DNA of 26,040 nt from Collinsella aerofaciens (GTDB taxonomy: Bacteria > Actinomycetota > Coriobacteriia > Coriobacteriales > Coriobacteriaceae): NCBI GenBank assembly GCA_905213725.1, contig CAJMJM010000012.1, positions 1 through 26,040 on the forward strand, written 5' to 3'. Below the pieces are notes generated by a model. It searched no databases. It was given only the letters and a program-made list of their open reading frames with translations, and was not told the origin of the DNA. Position numbers and translations under genes: made by a program. Below, piece by piece: positions 1 to 6,845 of this stretch. Every line of letters begins with the position of its first letter. Position 1 is the stretch's first letter.

Positions 1-971
1 GGACTATAAAGAAACGAATGGTTCTTGAGATGCGAGTCGCAATTCCCCAACGCATAATCGACCATTACCTGACGAGCGAACATTTGAGTATCAGCAATTA
101 CGTTAGACGATTGCTCTCTTATCAATCGGCCGCAAAGAGCCATATAGCAGCTATCGGGACGTGTCTCGTATTTCATATACGAAGGCCAGCCAACCGCTTG
201 GCAAAAATCCTCCTGATGCAGCCTCAGAGGCACATCGTATCCGCTCATCTACGGCGGCTCATTGCTCCAGATTCTGTCATAACGCTCGGATAAGAACGCA
301 CCAGGAATCGTATCCGAAGCTTCTGAACGGGCAATTTCAAGCCCAGCAGCAGACGCTGCCGTCATGCAAATTAATTCGTTGAACGGCAAATCCGGATGTT
401 TAGTTGAAGCAATCTTGACTATGTGAGTCGAGGGGGCAGAGCCGAGCGGCAGCATCCAATCAACCGACCCGGCCTTTTTTGCATCTTTACCGCGCGGTAA
501 AAACCAACCGGTTTTAGACTGAGCGCCCGCCAACGACAGCCTCGAATCCTGCATATCATTTGCAATCTCAAACACTTCCGCCTTAGAAAGTGCCTCAAAA
601 TCCTCGTCTTGCAGAGGACGATAGCCCGGATCGTAGCTCGATTTCTCATCGCCGAGAAACCTCAAGGCACCAACGCACTCATCGCCCAAACGCTCGAGCA
701 TCGATAAATAGTCTGACTGGGGGATTTGAAAACGCATCGACAGCTCATGCCGAACCGGGCCCTCGGGAAGCATGCCCGAAAAGAAGGCCGAAAACTCATT
801 GCTGGCATATGGCTCATGTCGCAAGGGAAGAGAAGCTGAGAGTGCGGCAGCATCGTCGCGTTCAAGATATCCCTCATCATATGCAAACGTCTCGTTTACG
901 GGGTCGGCCCTCTCAAATTCTCCGACCAGCTCAAACGTTCCCCGATACTCACGATAAACCTTTAATGCCAT
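1..971 (-). pseudogene. hipA: HipA-type serine/threonine kinase toxin, interrupted by an in-frame amber codon and cut by the window edge
   Basis: The first 240 codons (971 down to 252) hold the HipA N-lobe. A FFSGMLPEGPVRHEL stretch lies near residues 63-77, the glycine-rich phosphate loop SLAGAQSKTG near 146-155 (its Ser matches the autophosphorylated Ser150 of E. coli HipA), the ATP-binding lysine in THIVKIAS near 186, and LSERYDR near 228-233. A TAG at 249-251 then stops the frame. The same frame stays open for 82 more codons to position 3 and continues as unmistakable HipA: PLRLHQEDFCQAVG, then GNCDSHLKNHSFL with the catalytic Asp at about 36-38. The upstream fragment therefore lacks the catalytic loop. 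The gene overlaps hipB by 10 bases, as is usual for hipBA. HipA kinases of the E. coli type phosphorylate GltX. The single nonsense codon suggests a recent loss of function. Readthrough, or reinitiation at the ATG directly after the TAG, is possible but not shown. Confidence 0.9.
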
Positions 972-1207
972 GAGCCGTCGCCCCTCTCCCTCAGGATCAA
1001 ATCGACCCCCAAGCTGTTAGCGATTTGAAGGGTTTGGCGAAGATTGGCACCCGCCTTTCCACGCTCAAGCTCGCTCACAAAGCGCAAACTGCACTGGTTG
1101 AAATCAGCCACATCGCGTTGGGTATAACCGAGCTTCTTCCGGCGCTCACGCAAATATGCACCGAGTTCAGCTGGGTCAAAAATCGTTCGCTCATTCCAGT
1201 CTTGCAT
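962..1207 (-). CDS. hipB: HipB-type helix-turn-helix antitoxin and autorepressor
   Basis: This 81-residue protein has an Xre/Cro-type helix-turn-helix: LGAYLRERRKKLGYTQRDVADFNQ is followed by a recognition-helix region ending in SELERGKAGA and then TLQIANSLGVDL. This is the standard layout of HipB antitoxins, which are usually 70-90 residues long. It is the first gene of the pair and its stop overlaps the hipA start, which implies translational coupling. The ATG at 1205-1207 is preceded on its strand by an AGGGG ribosome binding site. Two near-identical palindromes lie directly upstream (1221-1242 and 1260-1281) and are the probable autoregulatory operators. With hipA interrupted, HipB may persist as a repressor without a toxin to neutralise. 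Confidence 0.88.
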   Translation of the reverse strand: MQDWNERTIFDPAELGAYLRERRKKLGYTQRDVADFNQCSLRFVSELERGKAGANLRQTLQIANSLGVDLILRERGDGSWH

Positions 1208-1220
1208 GCTAATCCCCTAT

Positions 1221-1281
1221 GATTATCCCAAACGGGATAATCATAGCACATCATGATGGAATTATCCCGTTTGGGATAATT
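1221..1281. promoter_or_regulatory. Paired palindromic HipB operators
   Basis: Two perfect dyads are visible. The one at 1221-1242 has 9-base arms GATTATCCC and GGGATAATC around AAAC. The one at 1260-1281 has arms AATTATCCC and GGGATAATT around GTTT. Their 20-base cores are exact reverse complements of each other and their centres lie 39 bases apart. E. coli HipB binds TATCC-N8-GGATA; here the same half-sites are spaced by six bases. The position between the hipB start and the preceding gene end makes them the likely hipBA operators. The hipBA promoter must lie among them, but no convincing -35/-10 pair could be fixed. Confidence 0.8.
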
Positions 1282-1323
1282 GTCTTAACGTGAATGACGC
1301 TCCGGGACGTTACACCGCGACGA

Positions 1324-2367
1324 CTACTCAAAGTATTGGAATTTGTTGGTCGAGAAGGCAAACGTGACGACGAAGCCTTCGCCGGGCTCGGATGCCGCGG
1401 TGACATCGATACCCATCTTGGAGCACAGACGCGCCACCAGGTAGAGGCCAATGCCCGTTGCGCGCTTGGTGGTGCGGCCGTTATCGCCGGTAAAGCCCTT
1501 CTCGAACACGCGCGGCAGGTCGGCCGCGCTCACGCCGCAGCCGTTGTCCGCGACGGTGAGCTCGATGCGTTCGCTCGCCAGGCCCTCGTCCAGCAACGCG
1601 CCCGAAAACACGATCTTTGCGCCGTCCTCGCGCGCATATTTAATGCTGTTCTGAATGAGCTGGCCCAGAATAAACTCGAGCCACTTCTCGTCGGTAAAGA
1701 CCTCAAAGTCGAGGTTCTCGCACACCGGGGCCACGTGCGCCGCGATGAGCTCGCGCGCGTTGGCCTTAATCGCGCCCGTCACCAAGGTCTTGAGATCCCA
1801 GCGGCGAATCAGGTAGTCGCGCTCCACGACTTCCGAACGCGCGTAGTACAGCGCCTGGTCGATATAGCGCTCCACGCGAGCCAACTCACGGCCCAGGTCA
1901 TCCACACGAGACAGGTCGTCTTCGCTGCCATCCAGGTTTTCCAAAATTAGATGAGCCGCCGCCAGGGGCAGTTTGGCCTCGTGGACCCAGCTCTCGATAT
2001 AGTCGCGATAGTCATCGGTCTGACGCCGGCCTTCGGCAACCTCGTCGCAAGCGGCTTTGCCCACCCGGCGCAAGACCTCGTACTCGAGCTCGCCCTCGGC
2101 ATAGGTCGGGCATTGCACCATCTCCTGCACCCATGCGGGGCTCTCGAGCTCCTCGGCCGCGCGCTCCAGCTGACGCAGAAAACGGCGGCGACGCGCGTAC
2201 TCGACCACGATGCCGAGCATACCAAAGATAAAGGACACGCCGACCGCCACGACCACGATAGAGACGGGTGCACCGGCAACCGTCAGCACAAAGCAGCTCA
2301 GCAGCACACCGCACGTCCACACGGCGACGGGAAGCAGCGCATCTTTAAAGAACTTGCCAAACGACAT
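1324..2367 (-). CDS. Sensor histidine kinase, BceS-like intramembrane-sensing type
   Basis: A 347-residue kinase with two closely spaced N-terminal membrane helices (about residues 10-31 and 34-56) and almost no extracellular loop, the layout of intramembrane-sensing kinases such as BceS. The phosphoacceptor box is SWVHEAKLPLAAAHL with His near 129. The N box is QLIQNSIKYA (about 236-245), the G1 box DNGCGV (about 274) and the G2 box TGIGLYL (about 304). It lies 9 bases after the stop of its response regulator, so the two are co-transcribed. BceS kinases normally sense antimicrobial peptides through a BceAB ABC transporter encoded next door; none is present in this window, so the partner is either elsewhere or absent. 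The stimulus is unknown. Confidence 0.88.
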   Translation of the reverse strand: MSFGKFFKDALLPVAVWTCGVLLSCFVLTVAGAPVSIVVVAVGVSFIFGMLGIVVEYARRRRFLRQLERAAEELESPAWVQEMVQCPTYAEGELEYEVLRRVGKAACDEVAEGRRQTDDYRDYIESWVHEAKLPLAAAHLILENLDGSEDDLSRVDDLGRELARVERYIDQALYYARSEVVERDYLIRRWDLKTLVTGAIKANARELIAAHVAPVCENLDFEVFTDEKWLEFILGQLIQNSIKYAREDGAKIVFSGALLDEGLASERIELTVADNGCGVSAADLPRVFEKGFTGDNGRTTKRATGIGLYLVARLCSKMGIDVTAASEPGEGFVVTFAFSTNKFQYFE

Positions 2368-2376
2368 AGCCGGCCC

Positions 2377-3048
2377 CTAGACCGAATAGCCTTGGCCGCG
2401 ATGCGTGGTCAAATACCCCTTGATGCCGATTTTTTCGAGCGTGGTGCGCAGGCGGTTGATGTTGACGGTGAGCGTATTGTCGTCCACGAAGGCGTCGGAG
2501 TCCCACAGGTCCTGCATGATGGCCGAGCGCGAAACGATCTTGCCCGCGCGGCTCAGAAGCAGCGAGAGGATACGCAGCTCGTTTTTGGTGAGCTCGGTGC
2601 TGGTGCCCGTTTGCGTGTTGGTGACCATTGAGCGGGCGAGGTCGAGCTCCAGCCCCTTGTGGACAAGTGTGCTGCGCTCGCCTGACGCCGCGGTGCGACG
2701 CAGCAGTGCGTTGATGCGCGCCACAAGCACACGGGCGCTGTAAGGCTTGGGAACAAAGTCGTCCGCGCCGAGCGTCATGGCCATAACCTCGTCGATCTCG
2801 GTCGTGCGCGACGTGAGAACGATGATGGGAACCTCGGATTCGCGGCGAACCTCGTGGCAGATATGCTGGCCGTCCTTGACGGGAAGCGTGAGGTCGAGCA
2901 GCACCAGGTCGGGCACGGCGGCGAGAATATCGCGCGAGACATGCTCAAACGATTCGCAGGCCTCGACTTCAAACCCGGCGCGGGCAAGGATGTCGACAAG
3001 CTCACGACGAATGGGCTCGTCGTCCTCAACGATATAGATCAGCGCCAT
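2377..3048 (-). CDS. OmpR/BceR-type response regulator
   Basis: A 223-residue regulator. The receiver domain (about 1-115) has the acidic pocket EDD at 8-10, the phosphoacceptor Asp52 in LLDLTLP, Thr79 and Lys101 in PKPYSA. The C-terminal winged-helix domain (about 130-223) contains LTKNELRILSLLLSRAGKIVSR and ends in the typical RLRTTLEKIG ... THRGQGYSV. The start codon is preceded by GGGGAG. It is the first gene of a two-gene operon with the kinase that follows. BceR-like regulators usually control an antimicrobial-peptide resistance transporter; the target here cannot be seen. The leader holds a CATAAT that could be a -10 box, but the -35 is weak. Confidence 0.9.
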   Translation of the reverse strand: MALIYIVEDDEPIRRELVDILARAGFEVEACESFEHVSRDILAAVPDLVLLDLTLPVKDGQHICHEVRRESEVPIIVLTSRTTEIDEVMAMTLGADDFVPKPYSARVLVARINALLRRTAASGERSTLVHKGLELDLARSMVTNTQTGTSTELTKNELRILSLLLSRAGKIVSRSAIMQDLWDSDAFVDDNTLTVNINRLRTTLEKIGIKGYLTTHRGQGYSV

Positions 3049-3182
3049 TGATTCCGCTCCCCTCTTGGTTGTCTTGTCCCATTATGACCGCAAAGCTGCA
3101 GGTACACGCCTCGCGCGGTGCCAGGTGACAGAACTGTTCGCGAGCGGGGGCGTTTTGTCCGCCTCGCACTCGCAGCGGTGGC

Positions 3183-3227
3183 GGGGACCAAAATGATTCT
3201 TTAATCCCCGTCCCAGAAAAATCATTT
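3183..3227. repeat. Interlocked inverted repeats at the 3' end of the 3.2-kb gene
   Basis: AAATGATT (3191-3198) and AATCATTT (3220-3227) form a perfect 8-base inverted repeat. A second pair, GGGAC (3184-3188) and GTCCC (3210-3214), is interlocked with it. The right arm overlaps the stop codon of the upstream minus-strand gene. It may act in transcription termination, or be one copy of a dispersed repeat. The rest of the 3049-3225 gap shows only the leader of the response regulator gene. Confidence 0.45.
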
Positions 3228-3957
3228 AGCGGCGGGCGCGGAGCTTTTCGTAGCCTTCGGCGAAGAAGGCGACCGTGGCGGCGTCGGCCTCGGCGGCGTC
3301 CGTCTCGGTTGCGGGGACCACGCCGTGCTCGTCACTCACCAGGAACAGCGCGCCCTTGAGCTGCGCGGGAATGTCCACGCGCGTGACCGGGATGCCCTTG
3401 GTCTGGGCCAGCTGCTCAATGAGCGTCGCCGTGCCGCACAGACACTCGTCCGCTGGCGCCACAAAGGCCAGCTCGCCGTTATCGACGGCGGCGAGCAGCT
3501 CGGGCGCCACGCCGGTTTCGTCGGCCTCGGAGCGGGCCTCGGCGGAGCGGGCACGTAGCGCCTTGGCCGACGTATCGGCCAGCGGCTCGTACTCGCCCAC
3601 CGTCATGGCGGCGTTGCCGTTGATGTCGATCACCAGCATGAGCACGCCGTCGTGTGCGGTGTAATCACCCTCGGCAAGCGACCACTCAACGTGTTGTTTG
3701 GCCCAGCTGAGCATGTTGTGGGTAAGCGGCTCGCCCTGCACCAGGCGCTCGGACAGCGCGCGAATGTGGCGGTTGAGCATGGGCACCTTTTTGTTGGACA
3801 TGCGCCAACGGCAGACAAGCGCGGGCTTGTCGAGCGTAAACTTCTCGACCGCCTCCTGATTGGCGCAAAAGTCCTCGTACGCACGCTGATCCTCGGCATT
3901 GCCAAACAGCTCGGCATCATCAATCTGGGGCATGGTCATACCTTTCGTGTTAGTCAT
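3226..3957 (-). CDS. Hypothetical protein, about 240 residues, unrecognised
   Basis: I do not recognise this family with certainty. The protein is soluble and acidic, with no signal peptide or membrane helix. The middle reads ALVCRWRMSNKKVPMLNRHI and later DGVLMLVIDINGNAAMTV; the C-terminal third has LIEQLAQTKGIPVTRVDI and ALFLVSDEHGVVPATETD. The last two stretches faintly recall the C-terminal half of class IV (branched-chain/PabC-type) aminotransferases, but no pyridoxal-binding lysine could be placed, so this is only an impression. Residues about 145-165 are Ala/Arg/Glu-rich. Two starts are plausible: ATG at 3957 after GAGG, or an in-frame ATG nine codons later (MPQIDDAEL) after AAAGG; the second looks slightly better. 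It directly follows the purH terminator, so it is probably transcribed on its own. Confidence 0.7.
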   Translation of the reverse strand: MTNTKGMTMPQIDDAELFGNAEDQRAYEDFCANQEAVEKFTLDKPALVCRWRMSNKKVPMLNRHIRALSERLVQGEPLTHNMLSWAKQHVEWSLAEGDYTAHDGVLMLVIDINGNAAMTVGEYEPLADTSAKALRARSAEARSEADETGVAPELLAAVDNGELAFVAPADECLCGTATLIEQLAQTKGIPVTRVDIPAQLKGALFLVSDEHGVVPATETDAAEADAATVAFFAEGYEKLRARR

Positions 3958-3974
3958 TCCGTCCTCTTATACCA

Positions 3975-4009
3975 AAAAGACGGCCCTCCAAACGGAGCAG
4001 CCGTCTTTT
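3975..4009 (-). terminator. Rho-independent terminator of the purH transcript
   Basis: The perfect 10-base arms AAAAGACGGC (3975-3984) and GCCGTCTTTT (4000-4009) enclose a loop that itself pairs CTCC with GGAG. Read on the minus strand, the stem is followed by a T run. It lies between purH and the next minus-strand gene and can end the purH message; the T/A symmetry would let it work in both directions. Confidence 0.8.
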
Positions 4010-4049
4010 GCAGAGATTATTTTGACGATACGGTCAGGCGACCGATCGG

Positions 4050-4079
4050 CTTAATGGGATAGAACAACATCCCATTAAG
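4050..4079. other. Hairpin in the purH 3' region
   Basis: The perfect 11-base arms CTTAATGGGAT (4050-4060) and ATCCCATTAAG (4069-4079) enclose an 8-base loop. It touches the end of the 101-nt element and precedes the T-run terminator. It has no T run of its own, so it is more likely an RNA-stability or processing structure than a terminator. Confidence 0.6.
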
Positions 4080-4179
4080 GGTTTTCCAAGTGCCCGAGAT
4101 TGCCCCGAAAGAGGAGCGCCGCGTACTAAATGTACGCAAGCGACGGTTTGAGGGGCAAGGTCGGGTGCTTGGGAAAGCC
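4079..4179. repeat. 101-nt structured repeat element, copy 1 (after purH)
   Basis: Imperfect inverted-repeat element beginning one base after the purH stop. The outer arms pair over 28 positions in register (position i with 102-i). They include the conserved blocks TGCCCGAGATT and AAGGTCGGGTGC and carry a mismatch at pair 3/99, wobbles at 7/95, 13/89 and 14/88, and purine mismatches at 20/82 and 21/81. A central dyad, GCGTAC and GTACGC around TAAAT, lies at 4121-4137. A second copy of identical length lies at 25167-25267 after hisF. The three wobbles would be G-U in plus-strand RNA but A-C mismatches in minus-strand RNA, so the fold is best on the plus strand. Confidence 0.85.
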
Positions 4180-4180
4180 T

Positions 4181-5788
4181 CTAGTGCCTAAAATGCCTGG
4201 CCCCTGTGAAGACCATCGCAATACCATGCTCGTTGCAGGCCTGGACGCTCTCGTCGTCGCGCTTGGAGCCGCCGGGCTGGATGATGCAGGTCACGCCGTG
4301 CGCGGCGAGCACGTCGACGTTGTCGCGGAACGGGAAGAACGCGTCGCTTGCACAGGCAAAGCCGCCCTTCTCCACGCCCTCGCGCTCGCAGAAGTCCTCG
4401 GCGCGCTCGCAGGCAAGCAGCGCAGAGTCAACGCGGTTGGGCTGACCCGGGCCCATGCCAATGCCGGCCTTACCCTTGGAAACCAGGATGGCGTTGGACT
4501 TGACGCCCTTGCAGACCTTCCAGGCAAACTCGAGCTCGGCCATCTCGGCGTCGGTGGGCTTGCGGTCGGTGGGGAACGTAAAGGTCGCAGGATCCTCGGT
4601 CACGTGGTCGACCTCCTGCACCAGCATGCCGCCGTCGACGGAGCGCAGCTCCACCTGGGCGCCGTGGTCCACGCCGCCGGTGGCCAGCACGCGCAGGTTG
4701 GGGCGCTTGGCCATGCGCTCGAGCGCCTCGGCAGTGTAGCTCGGAGCGATGATAACCTCGACGAACTGCTTGTTCTGATCGGCAAAGTGCTCAACCAGCT
4801 CATAGGGAACCTCGCGGTTGCAGGCGATGATGCCGCCGAAGGCGCTCTTGGGATCGCAGGCGAAGGCGCGGTCGTAGGCGGCCGTGATGTCCTCGGCCAC
4901 GGCGGAGCCGCAGGGGTTCTGATGCTTGAGGATCACGCAGGCCGGCTCGTCGAACTCGCGGACTAGGTTCCAAGCGGCGTCGGCATCCAGATAGTTGTTG
5001 TAGCTGAGCGGCTTGCCCTGGATCTGCTCGGAGCCCACGAGCGGGAACTGCGAGCTCGCGGTATTCTCGCAGCCCTCGGCAAAGCGATAGACCGTGGCCT
5101 TCTGCTGAGGATTCTCGCCATAGCGCAGGTCGTCGACCTTCTCCAGCGAGATCTCGAGCTTGGCAGAGGTGTCCGCCACGTCGCTTGCGTGGGCGGCGAG
5201 CCAACGGGAGATAGCCGTGTCGTAGGCGGCGGTGGTCTGGTAGACCTTCACCTGCAGGCGACGACGGGTGGAAAGCGTGGTGCAGCCACCGGTCTCGCGC
5301 ATCTCGGCCAGGACGGCATCATAGTCGGCCGGGTCGGAGATGACGGTAACGCTCGCGGCGTTCTTGGCGGCAGAGCGCAGCATGGAAGGACCGCCGATGT
5401 CGATGTGCTCGATGGCATCCGCGAAGGTGACCTCGGGGTTGGCGACGGTCTTCTCGAACTCGTACAGGTTGACGACGACCAGGTCGATCAGCTTAATGCC
5501 GTGCTGTGCCGCCTCCTGCATGTGCTGCTCGGAATCGCGGCGGGCCAGCAGCGCGCCGTGAACCTTGGGGTGCAGGGTCTTAACGCGGCCGTCCATCATC
5601 TCGGGATAGCCCGTGAACTCCTCGATGGGGGTTACGGGGACGCCCGCGTCCTCGATGGCACGAGCCGTGCCGCCCGTAGAGATGATCTCGACGCCAAAGT
5701 CATCGACCAGCGTCCGTGCGAAATCGACGACGCCCGTCTTATCGGTAACCGAAATCAACGCGCGTGCGATCTTCACATCAGATCCCAT
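4181..5788 (-). CDS. purH: Bifunctional AICAR formyltransferase / IMP cyclohydrolase
   Basis: A 535-residue enzyme for the last two steps of IMP synthesis: AICAR plus 10-formyl-THF gives FAICAR, which is closed to IMP. The N-terminal MGS-like cyclohydrolase domain shows RALISVTDKTGVVDFA, IISTGGTARAIEDAG and MDGRVKTLHPKVHGALL. The formyltransferase domain has the catalytic Lys-His in LKHQNPCGSAV, then DPKSAFGGIIACNREV, GMGPGQPNRVDSALLA and the C-terminal FFPFRDNVDVLAAHGVTCIIQPGGS. The length matches the family norm of 510-530. The ATG at 5786-5788 has AGGAGG six bases upstream. It stands alone, divergent from the GNAT gene. Its 3' side carries the 101-nt element, a hairpin and a terminator. 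AICAR also comes from the histidine pathway, represented at the other end of this window. Confidence 0.97.
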   Translation of the reverse strand: MGSDVKIARALISVTDKTGVVDFARTLVDDFGVEIISTGGTARAIEDAGVPVTPIEEFTGYPEMMDGRVKTLHPKVHGALLARRDSEQHMQEAAQHGIKLIDLVVVNLYEFEKTVANPEVTFADAIEHIDIGGPSMLRSAAKNAASVTVISDPADYDAVLAEMRETGGCTTLSTRRRLQVKVYQTTAAYDTAISRWLAAHASDVADTSAKLEISLEKVDDLRYGENPQQKATVYRFAEGCENTASSQFPLVGSEQIQGKPLSYNNYLDADAAWNLVREFDEPACVILKHQNPCGSAVAEDITAAYDRAFACDPKSAFGGIIACNREVPYELVEHFADQNKQFVEVIIAPSYTAEALERMAKRPNLRVLATGGVDHGAQVELRSVDGGMLVQEVDHVTEDPATFTFPTDRKPTDAEMAELEFAWKVCKGVKSNAILVSKGKAGIGMGPGQPNRVDSALLACERAEDFCEREGVEKGGFACASDAFFPFRDNVDVLAAHGVTCIIQPGGSKRDDESVQACNEHGIAMVFTGARHFRH

Positions 5789-6065
5789 GCAGTCCTCCTG
5801 TCTGGTACGCCGCCGTGCTCTGTGAGTCGGTGATACGTCGATCTGCAGCGCTCGCGCAGCGGCATTGAAAATACTGATTCAATGTAGCGCATCGAGCGCA
5901 TCGATGCACCCCGCAACGGGCGCATATGCAGAAAAAGTTTGCGAGCGGAGGGGATGGGCACGGCACCGGGCACGGTGAGTTCATGGAACACAGGGGCACC
6001 ATAATTAGATGCCAATAGCGTGGTAGAACTGTGCTCGATATGCATCCGCAAAAGAAAGAGGCACC
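5789..6065. promoter_or_regulatory. Divergent intergenic region between purH and the GNAT gene
   Basis: A 277-base gap that must hold promoters in both directions. A 7-base-arm palindrome, CATTGAA and TTCAATG around eight bases (5863-5884), lies 75-96 bases upstream of the purH start and could be an operator. It is followed closely by a direct repeat of GCGCATCGA. A TAATTA near 6001-6006 may be the -10 box for the GNAT gene. No purine riboswitch or known PurR box was recognised. Confidence 0.35.
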
Positions 6066-6707
6066 ATGGTCTCGCGGGTTCTCTACCGACCGTTTGATAC
6101 CGAAGACTTCGACGCCATCGCGTTGATTCTGCAGCAGCTTTGGCATAACAATTCGGATAACGATGAGTACAACCGCCTCGAGGCCGCATGCGACCTCGCC
6201 TATTGCCTTTCGTCTTCGACGTTTTCGCAGGTTGCCGTAATCGACGGCCATGCACGCGGCATTGCGCTTGCACGCGCAGGACAGAGCTCCGGCGCCACCG
6301 TTAAGGAACATTGGATGGATACCGAACGCGCGCTGCTATCGCAGATGCGTGAGCTGGAGCCCGATGCCTGCGCCGAGTATCTCTCGTTTGTGCGCGCAAC
6401 CATCCGGACCAACAACCGCCTGCTCGAGAGCAGCCCGTTGCCGCACGACAACGAGGTCACGCTGCTTGCCGTGGATCGCGATGTCCATGGCCTGGGCGTT
6501 GGCACGGTTCTGCTCGATGCCGCGGTCTCACACCTATCCTCGCTTGGAGCGACGAGGGCGCACCTGTACACCGACTCCAACTGCTCGTGGAAGTTCTACG
6601 AGCTGCACGGCTTTAAGCGCACGGCCACGCACCGCGCCAACCGCGAAGAGCGTCGCCACGACATGCCGCGCGAAAGCTTCCTCTACGAACTCGATCTAAC
6701 AGCCTAA
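6066..6707 (+). CDS. GNAT-family N-acetyltransferase
   Basis: A 213-residue protein with the acetyl-CoA-binding motif A in its C-terminal half: TLLAVDRDVHGLGVGTVLLD (the V-x-x-x-x-R/Q-G-x-G/A pattern appears as VHGLGVG), followed by LGATRAHLYTDSNCSWKFYELHGFKR, where WKFYELHGF is the usual GNAT beta5-alpha5 motif. The N-terminal half is longer than in minimal GNATs (about 60 extra residues before the core) and may shape the substrate site. The substrate is unknown. The start lies at MVSRVLYRPF, with an AAAGAGG binding site upstream. It is a single gene, divergent from purH and convergent with the DUF2207 gene. Confidence 0.85.
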   Translation: MVSRVLYRPFDTEDFDAIALILQQLWHNNSDNDEYNRLEAACDLAYCLSSSTFSQVAVIDGHARGIALARAGQSSGATVKEHWMDTERALLSQMRELEPDACAEYLSFVRATIRTNNRLLESSPLPHDNEVTLLAVDRDVHGLGVGTVLLDAAVSHLSSLGATRAHLYTDSNCSWKFYELHGFKRTATHRANREERRHDMPRESFLYELDLTA

Positions 6708-6722
6708 ACCCAGCAGCCATAC

Positions 6723-6764
6723 CTAGTCATTTAGGGATGTTCCCAGTGATTAGTCGTTGGGGAC
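6723..6764. repeat. 42-nt paired repeat, copy 1 (3' side of the DUF2207 gene)
   Basis: Two half-units, CTAGTCATTTAGGGAT and TTAGTCGTTGGGGAC, lie 27 bases apart. The same arrangement (CCAGTCATTGGGGAC and CCAGTCATTAGGGAC, again 27 bases apart, same orientation) occurs at 8911-8952. The intervening GTTC and TGA letters are also shared. It looks like a dispersed intergenic repeat. Confidence 0.65.
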
Positions 6765-6789
6765 AGCCTTCGTAGGTAGCGCATGAAAA

Positions 6790-6831
6790 TGGGATGGATC
6801 CGTCGGCAGTCGCCGGAGAAGATCCATCCCA
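6790..6831 (-). terminator. Terminator hairpin after the DUF2207 gene
   Basis: The perfect 11-base arms TGGGATGGATC (6790-6800) and GATCCATCCCA (6821-6831) have an inner CGGC/GCCG pairing. On the minus strand the stem is followed by ATTTTC. It lies just downstream of the DUF2207 stop and between convergent genes, so it may serve both. Confidence 0.7.
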
Positions 6832-6845
6832 AAAATCAGAGCGCG

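Noticed and set aside
249..251. Stop-codon reassignment (TAG as an amino acid)
   Set aside because: Many intact genes in the window end in TAG at the expected family length (purH, eno, gluQ, hisE and others).
18..293. Plus-strand open frame at the left edge
   Set aside because: It lies opposite the 3' part of the hipA frame, which reads as clear HipA on the minus strand.
4130..4966. Long plus-strand open frame (278 codons) across purH
   Set aside because: It is antisense to the well-supported purH gene and its open state follows from the third-position GC bias; no family motif and no binding site.
5773..6311. Minus-strand open frames between purH and the GNAT gene
   Set aside because: Cys/Arg-rich, no family similarity, overlap the purH binding site and the 5' part of the GNAT gene.
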